Positions 8,158 through 17,051 of a stretch of 64,000 bases of DNA are shown one piece after another. The notes below the pieces were generated by a model. That model saw nothing but the letters and a program-made list of their open reading frames with translations. It made no database searches and had not been told where the DNA came from. The first letter of the stretch is position 1. Every line of letters starts with the position of its first letter. This DNA comes from Rhodoferax sp. GTDB taxonomy: Bacteria; Pseudomonadota; Gammaproteobacteria; Burkholderiales; Burkholderiaceae_C. The stretch is from contig JACKLL010000002.1 of assembly GCA_024235935.1 (NCBI GenBank), positions 248,001 to 312,000 of the forward strand. The letters are read 5' to 3'. Both the position numbers and the translations under genes were made by a program.

Positions 8158-8667
8158 ATGACATCCACCGATCCGACCGTTCCCGAAGTGCGGGGTGGCC
8201 GCACCGCTGCAGCCGCGCCGCGCGGGTGCACCAATCTGCGCCTGCATCGGCTGGTGCGTCGCCTCGACCAGATCTACGATGCCGAACTGGCCCGCGCGGG
8301 ACTCAAGACCACGCAGTATTCGCTGCTGTCGCATGTGGTGCGACTGGCGCCGGTGCGTCCGGGGGTGCTGGCACGGGCGATGGACCTGCAGCCATCCACG
8401 CTCACGCGCAACCTGCAGCCGTTGGTGGCAGCCGGCTGGGTCGACATCGGTGCCGGCAGCGATGCACGCAGCCGCGTGGTCATCGCGACAGCTGCCGGCA
8501 TCGAGAAGCGCACGCAGGCGCAGCGCCACTGGAAAGCCGCGCAACTGAAGATCAACGCGCTGCTGGGTGAGCCACAGGTCGGCGCCCTGCACACCTTGCT
8601 GGATTCGGCGCTGCTGACGCTGGATGCCGCTGCGGCGCAAGACACTTCGGCAGGCCCCCATGGCTGA
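8158..8667 (+). CDS. MarR family transcriptional regulator
   Basis: A 169-residue MarR-type winged helix regulator, cytoplasmic and presumably dimeric. Visible features are a helical start (CTNLRLHRLVRRLDQIYD), a recognition region (VLARAMDLQPSTLTRNLQPL, about residues 64-83) and a wing with DARSRVV. No Shine-Dalgarno precedes the ATG, because the -10 box of its palindromic promoter lies only 7 bases upstream; a leaderless start is likely, and a GTG at 8188 is the alternative. It overlaps the MFS gene by 8 bases, so regulator and transporter are translationally linked. Confidence 0.92.
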   Translation: MTSTDPTVPEVRGGRTAAAAPRGCTNLRLHRLVRRLDQIYDAELARAGLKTTQYSLLSHVVRLAPVRPGVLARAMDLQPSTLTRNLQPLVAAGWVDIGAGSDARSRVVIATAAGIEKRTQAQRHWKAAQLKINALLGEPQVGALHTLLDSALLTLDAAAAQDTSAGPHG

Positions 8668-9886
8668 CGCACCCTCCACCGGTTCGGCGCGCCGGGTAGC
8701 GCTGTGGCTGGTCCTGCTGGCGGCTGCCGGCACCTTCGGCCTGACCATGGGCACCCGCCAGACCATGGGGCTGTTCCTGGGGCCACTCAATACGTCCACC
8801 GGTCTGGGGCTGGCCCAGATCAGCCTGGCCTTTGCATTCGGGCAGTTGTTCTGGGGCCTGACCCAGCCGTTCGCCGGCATGTTCGCAGACCGCATCGGCG
8901 CCGGTCGGGTGCTGCTCCTCGGTATCGCGCTGGTGGCCCTGGGGACATTCATCACGCCCTGGATGGACAGCACGGCCGGGCTGGTGCTGTCCATCGGCGT
9001 CCTGGCCGCAGGGGGCGCCGGCATGGCGGGTCCGGCCGTCTTGATGGCGGCCACCAACCGGCTGGTGGCCGCCGAGCGGCGCGGACTGGCCACGGGCATC
9101 GTCAACGCCGGCGGTTCCCTGGGCCAGTTCCTGATGGCGCCGCTGGCCGGGGCGTTGCTGGTGGGCATGGGATGGGCCAATGCGATGCAGGTGCTGGGCC
9201 TGTGCGTGTTGCTGGCGCTGCCGGCGGCCTTTCTGTTGAAGGGCCATGGCGGACCGATCGTGTCGGCTGGCGCCCCGGTGCAGGGAACCGGCGCTGCAGT
9301 GCGTGCCGCGTTGCGCGAGCCTGGTTATGGTCTGCTGGCTGCAGGCTTCTTCGTCTGCGGCTTTCACGTCGCGTTTCTGGCCACCCACCTGCCCGGTGTC
9401 ATCGCCGCCTGTGGACTGCCGGTGGAATTCGGTGCCTGGTCGCTGGGCATGCTGGGCCTGTTCAACGTCGTGGGCAGCATCGGCATCGGGATGGCCATGG
9501 GGCGCTGGCGCATGAAGTCGCTGCTGTCGCTGCTGTATGCCAGCCGGGCCCTGGCCGTGCTGCTGTTCGTGCTGGCGCCCAAGACCGGACCGGTGGTGCT
9601 GGTGTTTGCGGCCTTCATGGGATTGACCTTTCTGTCCACCGTGCCGCCGACTGTGGGCCTGGTGGTCAAGTTCTTCGGTCTCTCGCACATGGCCACACTG
9701 TTCGGCCTCGTGATGCTGGCCCACCAGATCGGCGGCTTCCTCGGTGCCTGGCTGGGCGGCAAGGTGTTCGAGTGGACCGGCAGCTACGACGTGGTCTGGT
9801 ATGTCGACATCGTGCTGGCCGTCGGTGCGGCGCTGGTGCATCTGCCGATCCGGGAGGCGCCGGTGCAACGGGCGGCATTGGCCTGA
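8660..9886 (+). CDS. MFS transporter
   Basis: A 408-residue, 12-helix major facilitator of the YhjX/oxalate:formate-antiporter-like group. The family loop between helices 2 and 3 reads GMFADRIGAGRVLLLG (about residues 76-91). The ATG at 8660 overlaps the MarR stop codon by 8 bases. Cotranscription with MarR and divergence from the thioesterase suggest uptake or efflux of an organic acid whose CoA ester the thioesterase handles; this is inference. The substrate is unknown. Confidence 0.88.
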   Translation: MADAPSTGSARRVALWLVLLAAAGTFGLTMGTRQTMGLFLGPLNTSTGLGLAQISLAFAFGQLFWGLTQPFAGMFADRIGAGRVLLLGIALVALGTFITPWMDSTAGLVLSIGVLAAGGAGMAGPAVLMAATNRLVAAERRGLATGIVNAGGSLGQFLMAPLAGALLVGMGWANAMQVLGLCVLLALPAAFLLKGHGGPIVSAGAPVQGTGAAVRAALREPGYGLLAAGFFVCGFHVAFLATHLPGVIAACGLPVEFGAWSLGMLGLFNVVGSIGIGMAMGRWRMKSLLSLLYASRALAVLLFVLAPKTGPVVLVFAAFMGLTFLSTVPPTVGLVVKFFGLSHMATLFGLVMLAHQIGGFLGAWLGGKVFEWTGSYDVVWYVDIVLAVGAALVHLPIREAPVQRAALA

Positions 9887-9962
9887 CACAAGCCCTGGCC
9901 ATGGCTGGGCCCATAATGGTGCTGGCCCATCGGCACTTCCATCACCCGAACAGGAGAGCACC

Positions 9963-10652
9963 ATGATCAAGTCAGGAATCGACCAGGACGCCATCATCAG
10001 CATGTTTTCGCAGGCCACGGCCAAGCAGGGCGAGACGCTGCGCAAGGCGGTCAGCGAAGCCACGCTCAAGGCCTTGCAAGGCCGCGAACTGAGCATGGAA
10101 AACATCCGCAAGGTGCTCAAGGCCGTGACCGAGGCCAGTTCCGCCGGGGCGGCCATGAACCCGGCCGGGCCGGTCGACATCGAAGCCATGCTGACCAAGG
10201 CCTTTTCCGGCATGGACGCTGCGCTGCTGCAGGCGGTGCAGGCCAATCGCAAGGCGCTGGAGCAGTTTGCCAGCCAGGGCGTCGACATGCAGAGCAAGCA
10301 GATGAAGAGCGCGCTGGCCAACGTCGAGAAGATGGAGGATGTCTTCTTCGCCACGGTCAGCAAGGCCGTCAAGGATGCCAGCGGTCCGATCCAGGGCCCC
10401 TGGGACCAGGTGCTGTCGGCCATGAAGCTCAGCGGCACCCAGACCGGCAACCAGGCCCAGGCGGCGATCGAGCAGTTGATGACGCAGTCGCGCGATGCCA
10501 TTCGCGACAGCCGCGCCAGCAGCATGAAGGCCGCGCAGGCCATGATGGACAGCTATTCGGCGCTGGTCAGCGGCGTGCTGATCGGCATGTCCGAGGGTCT
10601 GGCGCAGGGGGGCTCGGCCACGGCGGGTGAGGGTCGTGCACGCAAGAAATAG
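9963..10652 (+). CDS. Phasin-like/DUF6781-type helical protein
   Basis: A 229-residue, almost fully helical, alanine- and glutamine-rich soluble protein without signal peptide or membrane segment. Heptad-like repeats run through most of the length (for example QAVQANRKALEQFASQGVDM), and the tail is basic (GRARKK), like phasins and related polyhydroxyalkanoate granule proteins. I recall similar sequences annotated as DUF6781. The start has a strong AGGAGA Shine-Dalgarno 6 bases away. A BktB-like thiolase and an SDR elsewhere in the window would fit PHA metabolism, but a granule role is only inferred. Confidence 0.6.
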   Translation: MIKSGIDQDAIISMFSQATAKQGETLRKAVSEATLKALQGRELSMENIRKVLKAVTEASSAGAAMNPAGPVDIEAMLTKAFSGMDAALLQAVQANRKALEQFASQGVDMQSKQMKSALANVEKMEDVFFATVSKAVKDASGPIQGPWDQVLSAMKLSGTQTGNQAQAAIEQLMTQSRDAIRDSRASSMKAAQAMMDSYSALVSGVLIGMSEGLAQGGSATAGEGRARKK

Positions 10653-10719
10653 TCTTTCGGTCCCAGGGCGGCCCGCTTCCGGCGTCGTGCTGTCGTGCGG
10701 GCGTTCCGGCTGGCGCGGC

Positions 10720-11460
10720 ATGGTGCGCCAGCTGCTGCGCCGCGTGGCGTGGCTGTCGATGGCGGGACTGCTGCTGTCGCCGGTCCTGCCGTCGCAGGCA
10801 GCTGAATTCGAGGACACGCTGGCACAGCGGCTGCTGGCGTGCACCGGCTGCCATGGCGCGAATGGGCGTGCCGAGGGCAATGTCTATTTCCCCCGCATTG
10901 CGGGCAAACCGGCGGGTTACCTGCTCAACCAGCTGCGCAACTTTCGTGATGGCCGGCGCAATTACGCGCTGATGACCGGCATGGTGGAGTTCCTGCGTGA
11001 CGACTATCTGCAGGAGATTGCCCAGCACTTTTCCTCCCTGGACCTGCCGTATCCGGCGCCGCCGGCGTCGTCGCTCTCCGACGTGCAGCAGGCCCAGGCG
11101 CGCCAGTTGGTCATGCAAGGGGATGCCGCGCGCAAACTGCCGGCCTGCACCAGCTGCCATGGCGCAGCGCTTACCGGCCTGGTCCCCCACGTTCCCGGTC
11201 TGCTCGGCCTGCCGCGGGACTACATCAATGCACAGCTCGGCGCCTGGAAAACCGGACAACGCCATGCCCATGCCCCCGATTGCATGGCGGACGTCGCCCG
11301 CGCGCTGACGACCGACGAGGTGGCCCTGGTCAGCGGTTGGCTGGCCGCGCAAGCCTTGCCGGCCGATACCCATGCGGTGAGCCGACTTGCTGCGCTTGCG
11401 GACGCGCCACAACGGCCTGTGTGTGGCAGCGCGCCGGAACTGGCGGGCAAGCGGCCATGA
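10720..11460 (+). CDS. Diheme cytochrome c (c4-like)
   Basis: A 246-residue exported cytochrome with two heme c sites: C41-x-x-C44-H45 (CTGCH) and C143-x-x-C146-H147 (CTSCH), in two domains of about 100 residues as in cytochrome c4. The N-terminus is a Sec signal ending at SQAA (about residue 28). An ATG at 10720 is chosen; a GTG at 10688 and an ATG at 10759 are alternatives, and none has a good Shine-Dalgarno. It lies 97 bases upstream of a triheme cytochrome, forming an electron-transfer pair in the periplasm. No partner dehydrogenase or oxidase is adjacent. Confidence 0.88.
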   Translation: MVRQLLRRVAWLSMAGLLLSPVLPSQAAEFEDTLAQRLLACTGCHGANGRAEGNVYFPRIAGKPAGYLLNQLRNFRDGRRNYALMTGMVEFLRDDYLQEIAQHFSSLDLPYPAPPASSLSDVQQAQARQLVMQGDAARKLPACTSCHGAALTGLVPHVPGLLGLPRDYINAQLGAWKTGQRHAHAPDCMADVARALTTDEVALVSGWLAAQALPADTHAVSRLAALADAPQRPVCGSAPELAGKRP

Positions 11461-11557
11461 TGATGGCGTGCCGCAACGTCGATGGACTCGCGCCATGCCG
11501 GTTGGCGGCGCGGCGCGAGGTGCTGTGCCCATGGCGCTGCACAGGGAGCGTCAACCC

Positions 11558-12829
11558 ATGACCCGGCGTTCCGGTCTTGCCCTGCTGTTCGCGGTGCTGG
11601 CGCTGCTGGTTGTCGTGCTGGGCTGGTGGGTGCTCTCCGATACGCCGGCGCGACCGGCTCCGGGGCCCGGCAATACCGATCCGACGGCGACCCGGGTCGC
11701 AAGGGGTGCCTACCTGGCCCGAGCCGGCAACTGCGCGGCATGCCATACCCGACAGGGCGGCGAGGCCTACGCGGGCGGGCGGGCGATCGAGACCCCGTTT
11801 GGCATCGTCTACTCCAGCAATCTGACGCCAGACCGTGCCACCGGCATTGGCAACTGGACCTCGGTCGACTTCTGGCGCGCCTTGCACGAGGGGCGGGCGC
11901 CGGATGGGCGGCTGCTGTACCCGGCCTTTCCGTACACCAGCTACACACTGGTGAGCCAGGACGATGCCGATGCCTTGTTCGCCTACCTGCGCAGCCTGCC
12001 GCCGGTGAGCGAAGCCAACCGTCCGCATGCCATGCGCTGGCCCTACGATTCGCAACTGGCGCTCGCTGCCTGGCGAACCCTCTATTTCAAACCGGCAAGC
12101 TTCCAGAAGGACCCGGCGCGGGACCCGCAGTGGAACCGCGGGGCCTACCTGGTGCAGGGGCTGGGCCACTGCAACGCCTGCCATGCTGCGCGCAATCTTC
12201 TCGGCGCGGTCGATGAAAGGCTGGCATTGGCTGGTGGAACCATGCCGATGAACAACTGGTATGCGCCCTCTCTGTTGCATACGGCCGAGGCTGGCCTTGG
12301 CCAGTGGTCGCTGGCCGACATTGTGCAGCTGCTGGGTACCGGGCGGGTCGGCAATGCCAGTGTGATCGGGCCGATGGCCGAGGTCGTCTACCACGGCACG
12401 CAATACCTCACGCGGGAGGATCTGACCGCCATGGCGGTCTACCTCAAGGACCTGCCGCAGGATGCTGCCGTACCCGACACCGGTAGTCCGGCGGCCTCCC
12501 GGCTGGGCGCCGATATTTACGGGGAAAACTGTGCCCAGTGCCACGGCAAGAACGGCGAAGGCGTCGCGGGCGCCTATCCGGCGCTGGCTGGCAACCGGGC
12601 CGTGCTGATGCGCAGCACCGCCAACGCAGTGCAGATCATTCTGCATGGCGGATTCGCACCGGCGACGACAGGCAATCCGCGGCCGTTCGGCATGCCGCCT
12701 TACAAGCTGGTGCTCGACGACAGGTCGGTGGCCGCGGTGCTGACGCACATCCGCTCTTCCTGGGGCAATCAGGCCGGAGCGGTCAGTGAGTTCGATGTGC
12801 GGCGTTACCGCGCGACGGACAAGCCATGA
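11558..12829 (+). CDS. Triheme membrane-anchored cytochrome c (alcohol/gluconate dehydrogenase subunit-like)
   Basis: A 423-residue protein with three heme c motifs: CAACH (C59-H63), CNACH (C205-H209) and CAQCH (C325-H329), the layout of the cytochrome subunits of membrane PQQ-alcohol, gluconate and aldehyde dehydrogenases. An uncleaved N-terminal anchor (LLFAVLALLVVVLGWWVL, about residues 9-26) tethers it to the periplasmic side. The ATG at 11558 is preceded by GGGAG at 9 bases; an in-frame ATG at 11531 is possible. No dehydrogenase large subunit is adjacent, so it may serve a remote enzyme or the diheme cytochrome upstream. Confidence 0.9.
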   Translation: MTRRSGLALLFAVLALLVVVLGWWVLSDTPARPAPGPGNTDPTATRVARGAYLARAGNCAACHTRQGGEAYAGGRAIETPFGIVYSSNLTPDRATGIGNWTSVDFWRALHEGRAPDGRLLYPAFPYTSYTLVSQDDADALFAYLRSLPPVSEANRPHAMRWPYDSQLALAAWRTLYFKPASFQKDPARDPQWNRGAYLVQGLGHCNACHAARNLLGAVDERLALAGGTMPMNNWYAPSLLHTAEAGLGQWSLADIVQLLGTGRVGNASVIGPMAEVVYHGTQYLTREDLTAMAVYLKDLPQDAAVPDTGSPAASRLGADIYGENCAQCHGKNGEGVAGAYPALAGNRAVLMRSTANAVQIILHGGFAPATTGNPRPFGMPPYKLVLDDRSVAAVLTHIRSSWGNQAGAVSEFDVRRYRATDKP

Positions 12830-12862
12830 CAGGGCGCGGTGGCCGCTGTGGGGCCAACGGCC

Positions 12863-13180
12863 TCAGCGCTGGGGTGCGACGTAGCGGGCGAGCGCGGAGC
12901 GAATAGCCCCGAAACTGCGCCAGGCGAGAAAACCGCGTCGCGTCCAGCGCCACACGGTGCGCGGTCGAAACACGAGCACGGCGCCGACCGCCACTGCCAG
13001 GGTCAGCGGGTGTTCGATGGCGGTGCGCTTGCATTCGCGGGCAATGGCCGCGGCCCTGTCACCCAGATGCAGCAGGCGGTCCACGGGTTCGGCGTGGTGC
13101 GCGAGCTGTGCGCGCTGGTTCGCGATGCGCTCCAGCAGCCTGCCGCGTTGCAGCTGCAGCTCAATCAGGCGTTGCTGCAT
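12863..13180 (-). CDS. YqjK-like envelope protein
   Basis: A 105-residue protein resembling the YqjK family: an N-terminal helical region (QQRLIELQLQRGRLLERIA), then a modest hydrophobic stretch (PLTLAVAVGAVLVF, about residues 58-72) and a basic tail. It overlaps the phage-holin-like YqjE gene by 20 bp and completes the yqjD-yqjE-yqjK order seen in enterobacteria. The molecular role is unknown. Its 3' end converges on the triheme cytochrome with a 33-bp gap. Confidence 0.7.
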   Translation of the reverse strand: MQQRLIELQLQRGRLLERIANQRAQLAHHAEPVDRLLHLGDRAAAIARECKRTAIEHPLTLAVAVGAVLVFRPRTVWRWTRRGFLAWRSFGAIRSALARYVAPQR

Positions 13181-13565
13181 GTCCGGAGGCTGCCTTCAGG
13201 CGGCGCAGGTCTTCCTGCAATTCTGTCAAAGAGCTTGCAAAAGCGGATTCGGGACGTTGCACCATCTGCATCAGTGAGCGAGCAGCCCACCAGGCCATGC
13301 CACTGAACACGGCGATGCACAGGGCCAGCACGCCGAGCCTGAATTCCCACAGCCATAGCGTGAGGAAGCTGACGGACAGCAACACCGCCACCAGCGCGGT
13401 GAACATCAAGGCCTGCGCCAGCAGCAGCATGCGCAGCAGGCGCAGCTTCTCGACCTCGACCTCGTTGCCCAGCAGTTCGAGCCGTGTCTGCGCCATGGCC
13501 AGCAGCGTGGCGGCCATGGACTTGACGCTCGCAGTCAGGCCTTCGCGCTGGGGTGTCGTGGCCAT
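13161..13565 (-). CDS. Phage holin-like YqjE family inner-membrane protein
   Basis: A 134-residue protein with two adjacent membrane segments (about residues 45-70 and 75-95) flanked by cytoplasmic helical ends (MAATLLAMAQTRLELLGNEV), the pattern of the Phage_holin_3_6/YqjE family. Despite the domain name this is a chromosomal envelope protein rather than a phage lysis gene: it sits between yqjD and yqjK and no phage genes are near. Confidence 0.8.
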   Translation of the reverse strand: MATTPQREGLTASVKSMAATLLAMAQTRLELLGNEVEVEKLRLLRMLLLAQALMFTALVAVLLSVSFLTLWLWEFRLGVLALCIAVFSGMAWWAARSLMQMVQRPESAFASSLTELQEDLRRLKAASGHAATPD

Positions 13566-13604
13566 ACGGTCGCGTGCGAGGGGCGGTCAGTCGACAACGG
13601 CCGA

Positions 13605-13922
13605 TCAGCGGCGGCCGAGAATCAGACCAACCAGCAGGCCGACGCCAGCGGCAATGCCGACCGACGTCCAGGGGGATTCATGCACATAGGCATCGGTGGC
13701 ACGGGCAGCCGCGCGCGACTTGGCGATCAGCGCCTGTTCTGCTTCGGTCAGGCGTGCGCGTGCACCGTGCAGACGTTCCTGGATACGGGCGCGCAGGCTC
13801 GCGACCTTGTCCCCGGCCTGGTCGGCCGTTGCCGCGAGCATGTCTTCGGCATCGGCGATGACCGACTTCATGTCGGACACGAGTTGTTGTTGTTCGGTGA
13901 TGGTGGCGTCATTGGCTTGCAT
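13605..13922 (-). CDS. DUF883/ElaB/YqjD family ribosome- and membrane-associated protein
   Basis: A 105-residue protein with a long amphipathic helical region (DMKSVIADAEDMLAATADQ) and a single C-terminal membrane anchor (VGIAAGVGLLVGLIL) ending in GRR, exactly the YqjD/ElaB plan. In E. coli these tail-anchored proteins bind ribosomes in stationary phase. The start at 13922 has AAGGAG 7 bases upstream. It leads the yqjD-yqjE-yqjK trio. Confidence 0.9.
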   Translation of the reverse strand: MQANDATITEQQQLVSDMKSVIADAEDMLAATADQAGDKVASLRARIQERLHGARARLTEAEQALIAKSRAAARATDAYVHESPWTSVGIAAGVGLLVGLILGRR

Positions 13923-14045
13923 GGGTAGCTCCTTGCTGATTGCAGTTGGTTGAGACGAGGGTAACAGACAACGTATATGGGGCCGACCGGTACACAATTC
14001 AAGTGCCGGGGTTCTTGTGTCGGGCCAGGGGTCTTGTTGCGACGC

Positions 14046-15041
14046 TCATTTCGGCCCTGTCGCCGGCGCTGGCAAGGGCAGGCCGGCGCGTTGCATGGCA
14101 GCACGCAATCGGTCCGGATAGTCGGTGATGAGGCCGTCGACGCCCCAGCCGATCAGGCGGTCCATGTCGGCCGGCTCATTGACTGTCCAGGGGATGACCT
14201 TGAGCCCGAGTTGCTGCGCGGCCTTGACCTTGGCCGCGTCGATATGGTTGAAATTGGGTGCCCAGGTGGTACCGGCGCTGGCCTTGACCATGTGTGCGGT
14301 CGACGCATGGTCGCGCCACAGCATTCCCGCAGTCCACAGGGGGTCGCGCACGTTGTTGGCGCGTGCATATTCCATGGTCAGGTATACGGTTTCGATGGCC
14401 GGTGCGCGTTGCTGGACCAGGCGCAGGCTGCGCCAATCGAAGCTCTGGATCATCACGCGCTCGGTCATCCCCGCCTGCTGTATTACCGGCAGCAGAATGT
14501 CCAGGAACTCCGACGGCTCCAGGGTGGCATGGGGGCGATCCGGGAATATCTTGGTTTCGATGTCGAAACGCACCTTGTCCGCACCCCGTTCACGCACCAG
14601 ATCGAACAAGGCGGCCAAAGTGGGAATGCGCTGGCCGTCACGTGGCTGCTGCTGCGCAAAGCCACGCGCGTATTCGCTCGACGGGTCCATCCGGCCCACG
14701 TCATAGGCCTGCAGCTGTGCCAGCGTCAGAGAGCGGATCAAGGGGCCGCTCTCCTTGAGCCAGCGGCCCTGTGCGTCGCGCGTCAGCGCCGGGTGCAGGG
14801 CTGGGTCGTGCGAGATCACCGGGATGCCGTCGGCGGTGATCGCGATGTCGAGCTCCAGCGTGTCGACTCCCAGCCTGAGCGCATGTTCGAATGCGGCCAG
14901 CGTGTTTTCCGGCAGCAGGCCTCGCCCGCCACGATGGGCCTGCAGGTCGAAGGCCTGCGCAGGCATCAGCAGCACCAGCAGCGTGGTAGCCAGCGCGCTG
15001 CGCATGGTGCGGGAGAATCGACGAAACCGATGCACGAACAT
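14046..15041 (-). CDS. Periplasmic glycerophosphodiester phosphodiesterase (GlpQ/UgpQ-like)
   Basis: A 331-residue exported GDPD that hydrolyses glycerophosphodiesters to glycerol-3-phosphate and an alcohol. The signature HRGGRGLLPENTLAAFEHA (about residues 40-58) contains the catalytic HR and the EN..E metal residues, followed by DTLELDI with the second acidic pair. An N-terminal signal (RSALATTLLVLLMPAQA) directs it to the periplasm. The ATG at 15041 has GGAG upstream; 15005 is an alternative start closer to the signal peptide. It lies downstream of the aap operon but is separated from it by a GC-rich hairpin. Confidence 0.9.
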   Translation of the reverse strand: MFVHRFRRFSRTMRSALATTLLVLLMPAQAFDLQAHRGGRGLLPENTLAAFEHALRLGVDTLELDIAITADGIPVISHDPALHPALTRDAQGRWLKESGPLIRSLTLAQLQAYDVGRMDPSSEYARGFAQQQPRDGQRIPTLAALFDLVRERGADKVRFDIETKIFPDRPHATLEPSEFLDILLPVIQQAGMTERVMIQSFDWRSLRLVQQRAPAIETVYLTMEYARANNVRDPLWTAGMLWRDHASTAHMVKASAGTTWAPNFNHIDAAKVKAAQQLGLKVIPWTVNEPADMDRLIGWGVDGLITDYPDRLRAAMQRAGLPLPAPATGPK

Positions 15042-15100
15042 GTTGCCATCTCCATGACGACGGCCGGGCTGCGTCATACCCTGCACCGGCAGGGCTCGGG

Positions 15101-15124
15101 GCGCCGCGACCCGTTGCGCGGCGC
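15101..15124 (-). terminator. GC-rich hairpin after aapP
   Basis: GCGCCGCG (15101-15108) and CGCGGCGC (15117-15124) form a perfect 8-bp stem with an 8-base loop, 13 bases after the aapP stop codon. No U-run follows, so it may be an mRNA 3'-end stabiliser or a weak terminator at the end of the aap operon. Confidence 0.45.
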
Positions 15125-15136
15125 TCCCGCTGAGGC

Positions 15137-15880
15137 TTAATGCCCCAGGATCTTGGACAGGAAGTCCTTGCTGCGCTCGTTCTGCGGGTTGTTGAAGAAG
15201 TCGTGCGGGTTGTTCTGCTCGACGATCTGGCCCTGGTCCATGAAGATGACCCGGTCGGCCACCGCCTTGGCAAACCCCATCTCGTGGGTCACGCACAGCA
15301 TGGTGATACCCTGGTCGGCCATCTCCACCATCACGTCCAGCACTTCCTTGATCATCTCCGGGTCCAGTGCGGAGGTGGGCTCGTCGAACAGCATGATCTT
15401 GGGCGTCAGACACAGCGCGCGGGCAATCGCCACCCGCTGCTGCTGGCCGCCGGAGAGCTGCAGCGGATACTTGCCCGCCTGCTCGGCAATGCGCACCCGT
15501 TCGAGCTGGGCCATGGCCTTGGCCTCGGCATCCTTCTTGGGCACCTTGCCGACCCACATCGGCGACAGTGTCAGGTTCTCGAGCACGGTCAGGTGTGGAA
15601 ACAGATTGAACTGCTGGAACACCATGCCGACCTTCTTGCGCACGCCGTCGATGGCCTTGACGTCGTCGGTGAGTTCGACGCCGTCGACCACGAGTCGGCC
15701 TTGCTGGTGTTCTTCGAGCCGGTTGATGCATCGGATCAGGGTCGACTTGCCGGAGCCGGACGGCCCACAGATGACGATGCGCTCACCTTGCGCGACGTTG
15801 AGATCGATGTCGCGCAACACATGGAAATTATTGCCGTACCACTTGTTGAGCTTGTCGAAGACGATGATGGGTTCTGCCAT
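15137..15880 (-). CDS. aapP: General L-amino acid ABC transporter, ATP-binding subunit
   Basis: A 247-residue ABC ATPase of the polar amino-acid uptake family. Walker A is GPSGSGKST (about residues 39-47), the signature LSGGQQQRVAIARAL (about 142-156) and Walker B IMLFDEPTSALDPE (about 161-174). It energises the AapQM permease pair on the cytoplasmic face. It is last in the aapJ-aapQ-aapM-aapP operon, the same order as in rhizobia and other proteobacteria. The nearby GlnQ/GltL families are very similar; the Aap name rests on operon composition. Confidence 0.93.
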   Translation of the reverse strand: MAEPIIVFDKLNKWYGNNFHVLRDIDLNVAQGERIVICGPSGSGKSTLIRCINRLEEHQQGRLVVDGVELTDDVKAIDGVRKKVGMVFQQFNLFPHLTVLENLTLSPMWVGKVPKKDAEAKAMAQLERVRIAEQAGKYPLQLSGGQQQRVAIARALCLTPKIMLFDEPTSALDPEMIKEVLDVMVEMADQGITMLCVTHEMGFAKAVADRVIFMDQGQIVEQNNPHDFFNNPQNERSKDFLSKILGH

Positions 15881-15934
15881 GTTCGGTCCAGGTGGGGAAA
15901 TTGAAATGCTTGTGAAGGGGATGGCGGTAAAAGG

Positions 15935-17038
15935 TCAACGCGCCTTGCCTTTGTTGACCTGTTTCTCGACCCAGATGCTGTAGCGGGACATCGAGAAGCA
16001 GAAGGCAAAATAAATCAATGCAATGAACAGGTAGCCCTCGATCTTGAACGGGCGCCAGTTGGCATCGGAGTTGAGTGCGATGCCCAGCGCGCCGGTCAAC
16101 TCGTACAGGCTGACGATGGTCACCAGCGAGGTGTCCTTGAACAGGCTGATGAAGTTGTTCATGATGCTGGGCACCACCATGGCCAGCGCCTGTGGCAGCA
16201 CGATCTTGTACTGGGTCTGCCAGTACGACAGGCCCAGCGTCGCCGCAGCTTCGATCTGACCCTTGGGAATGGCCTGCAGGCCACCGCGAATGACCTCGGC
16301 CATGTAGGCGGCCGCAAACAGCGTGATGCCGACGATCACCCGCACCAGCACGTCGATCGAGACGCCGACCGGCATGAACAGCGGGAACATGAACGAGGCC
16401 ATGAACAGCACCGAGATCAGCGGCACGCCGCGGATCAGTTCGACGTAGACGGTGCAGACGGTGCGGATGGCCGGCAGCGATGACCTGCGTCCCAGCGCAA
16501 CGACCATGGCGATCGGGAATGCCATCATCATCGACAGTGTCGACAGCATGATGGTCAGCGGCAGGCCGCCCCAGCGGTCGGTCTCGACCTTTTCCAGGCC
16601 GGCAAAACCGCCGTACATCACTGCAAAGAAAAAGGCCAGCACGGCGATCCAGGCCGGCAGCAGCCAGGACTTCCAGAAGCTGCGGGTACAGCTGCCAATC
16701 AGCATCGCGAGCATGACGCCGGTCGCCAGCAGCGGACGCCACTGGTCTTCGTAGGGATAGCGCCCGAAGATGATGATGCGGTATTTCTCCGCCACGACAC
16801 CCCAGCAGGCACCCACGCCATCGACCCGGCATGCCTCGTAGTCGGGCAGCCAGGCGGCCCGGAAGATCGCCCAGCTGAAGAATTGCGGCAACACGGACAG
16901 CAAGCCTGCCAGCACCACGATGGTCATCAGACCGGTGGTCAGGTCGCCGAAGAGGTTGATACGGATCCAGGCAATCGGCCCTTCGGTGGAGACTGGTGCC
17001 GGGCGTGCCGCGATCGGTTGAAAGGTTTGTGCGGTCAT
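15935..17038 (-). CDS. aapM: General L-amino acid ABC transporter permease
   Basis: A 367-residue inner-membrane permease of the HisM/AapM type. The long N-terminal region before the core domain (extra helices around residues 35-125) and the EAA-like loop (AAATLGLSYWQTQYKIVLPQA) are characteristic of AapM rather than the shorter GlnP/HisM permeases. Its stop is 54 bases from aapP and its start 13 bases after the aapQ stop, so all are one transcription unit. Confidence 0.93.
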   Translation of the reverse strand: MTAQTFQPIAARPAPVSTEGPIAWIRINLFGDLTTGLMTIVVLAGLLSVLPQFFSWAIFRAAWLPDYEACRVDGVGACWGVVAEKYRIIIFGRYPYEDQWRPLLATGVMLAMLIGSCTRSFWKSWLLPAWIAVLAFFFAVMYGGFAGLEKVETDRWGGLPLTIMLSTLSMMMAFPIAMVVALGRRSSLPAIRTVCTVYVELIRGVPLISVLFMASFMFPLFMPVGVSIDVLVRVIVGITLFAAAYMAEVIRGGLQAIPKGQIEAAATLGLSYWQTQYKIVLPQALAMVVPSIMNNFISLFKDTSLVTIVSLYELTGALGIALNSDANWRPFKIEGYLFIALIYFAFCFSMSRYSIWVEKQVNKGKAR

Positions 17039-17051
17039 GGTCGGTGGCCGA

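Noticed and set aside
13161..13565. Phage holin
   Set aside because: Gene order yqjD-yqjE-yqjK and absence of phage genes show a chromosomal envelope protein.
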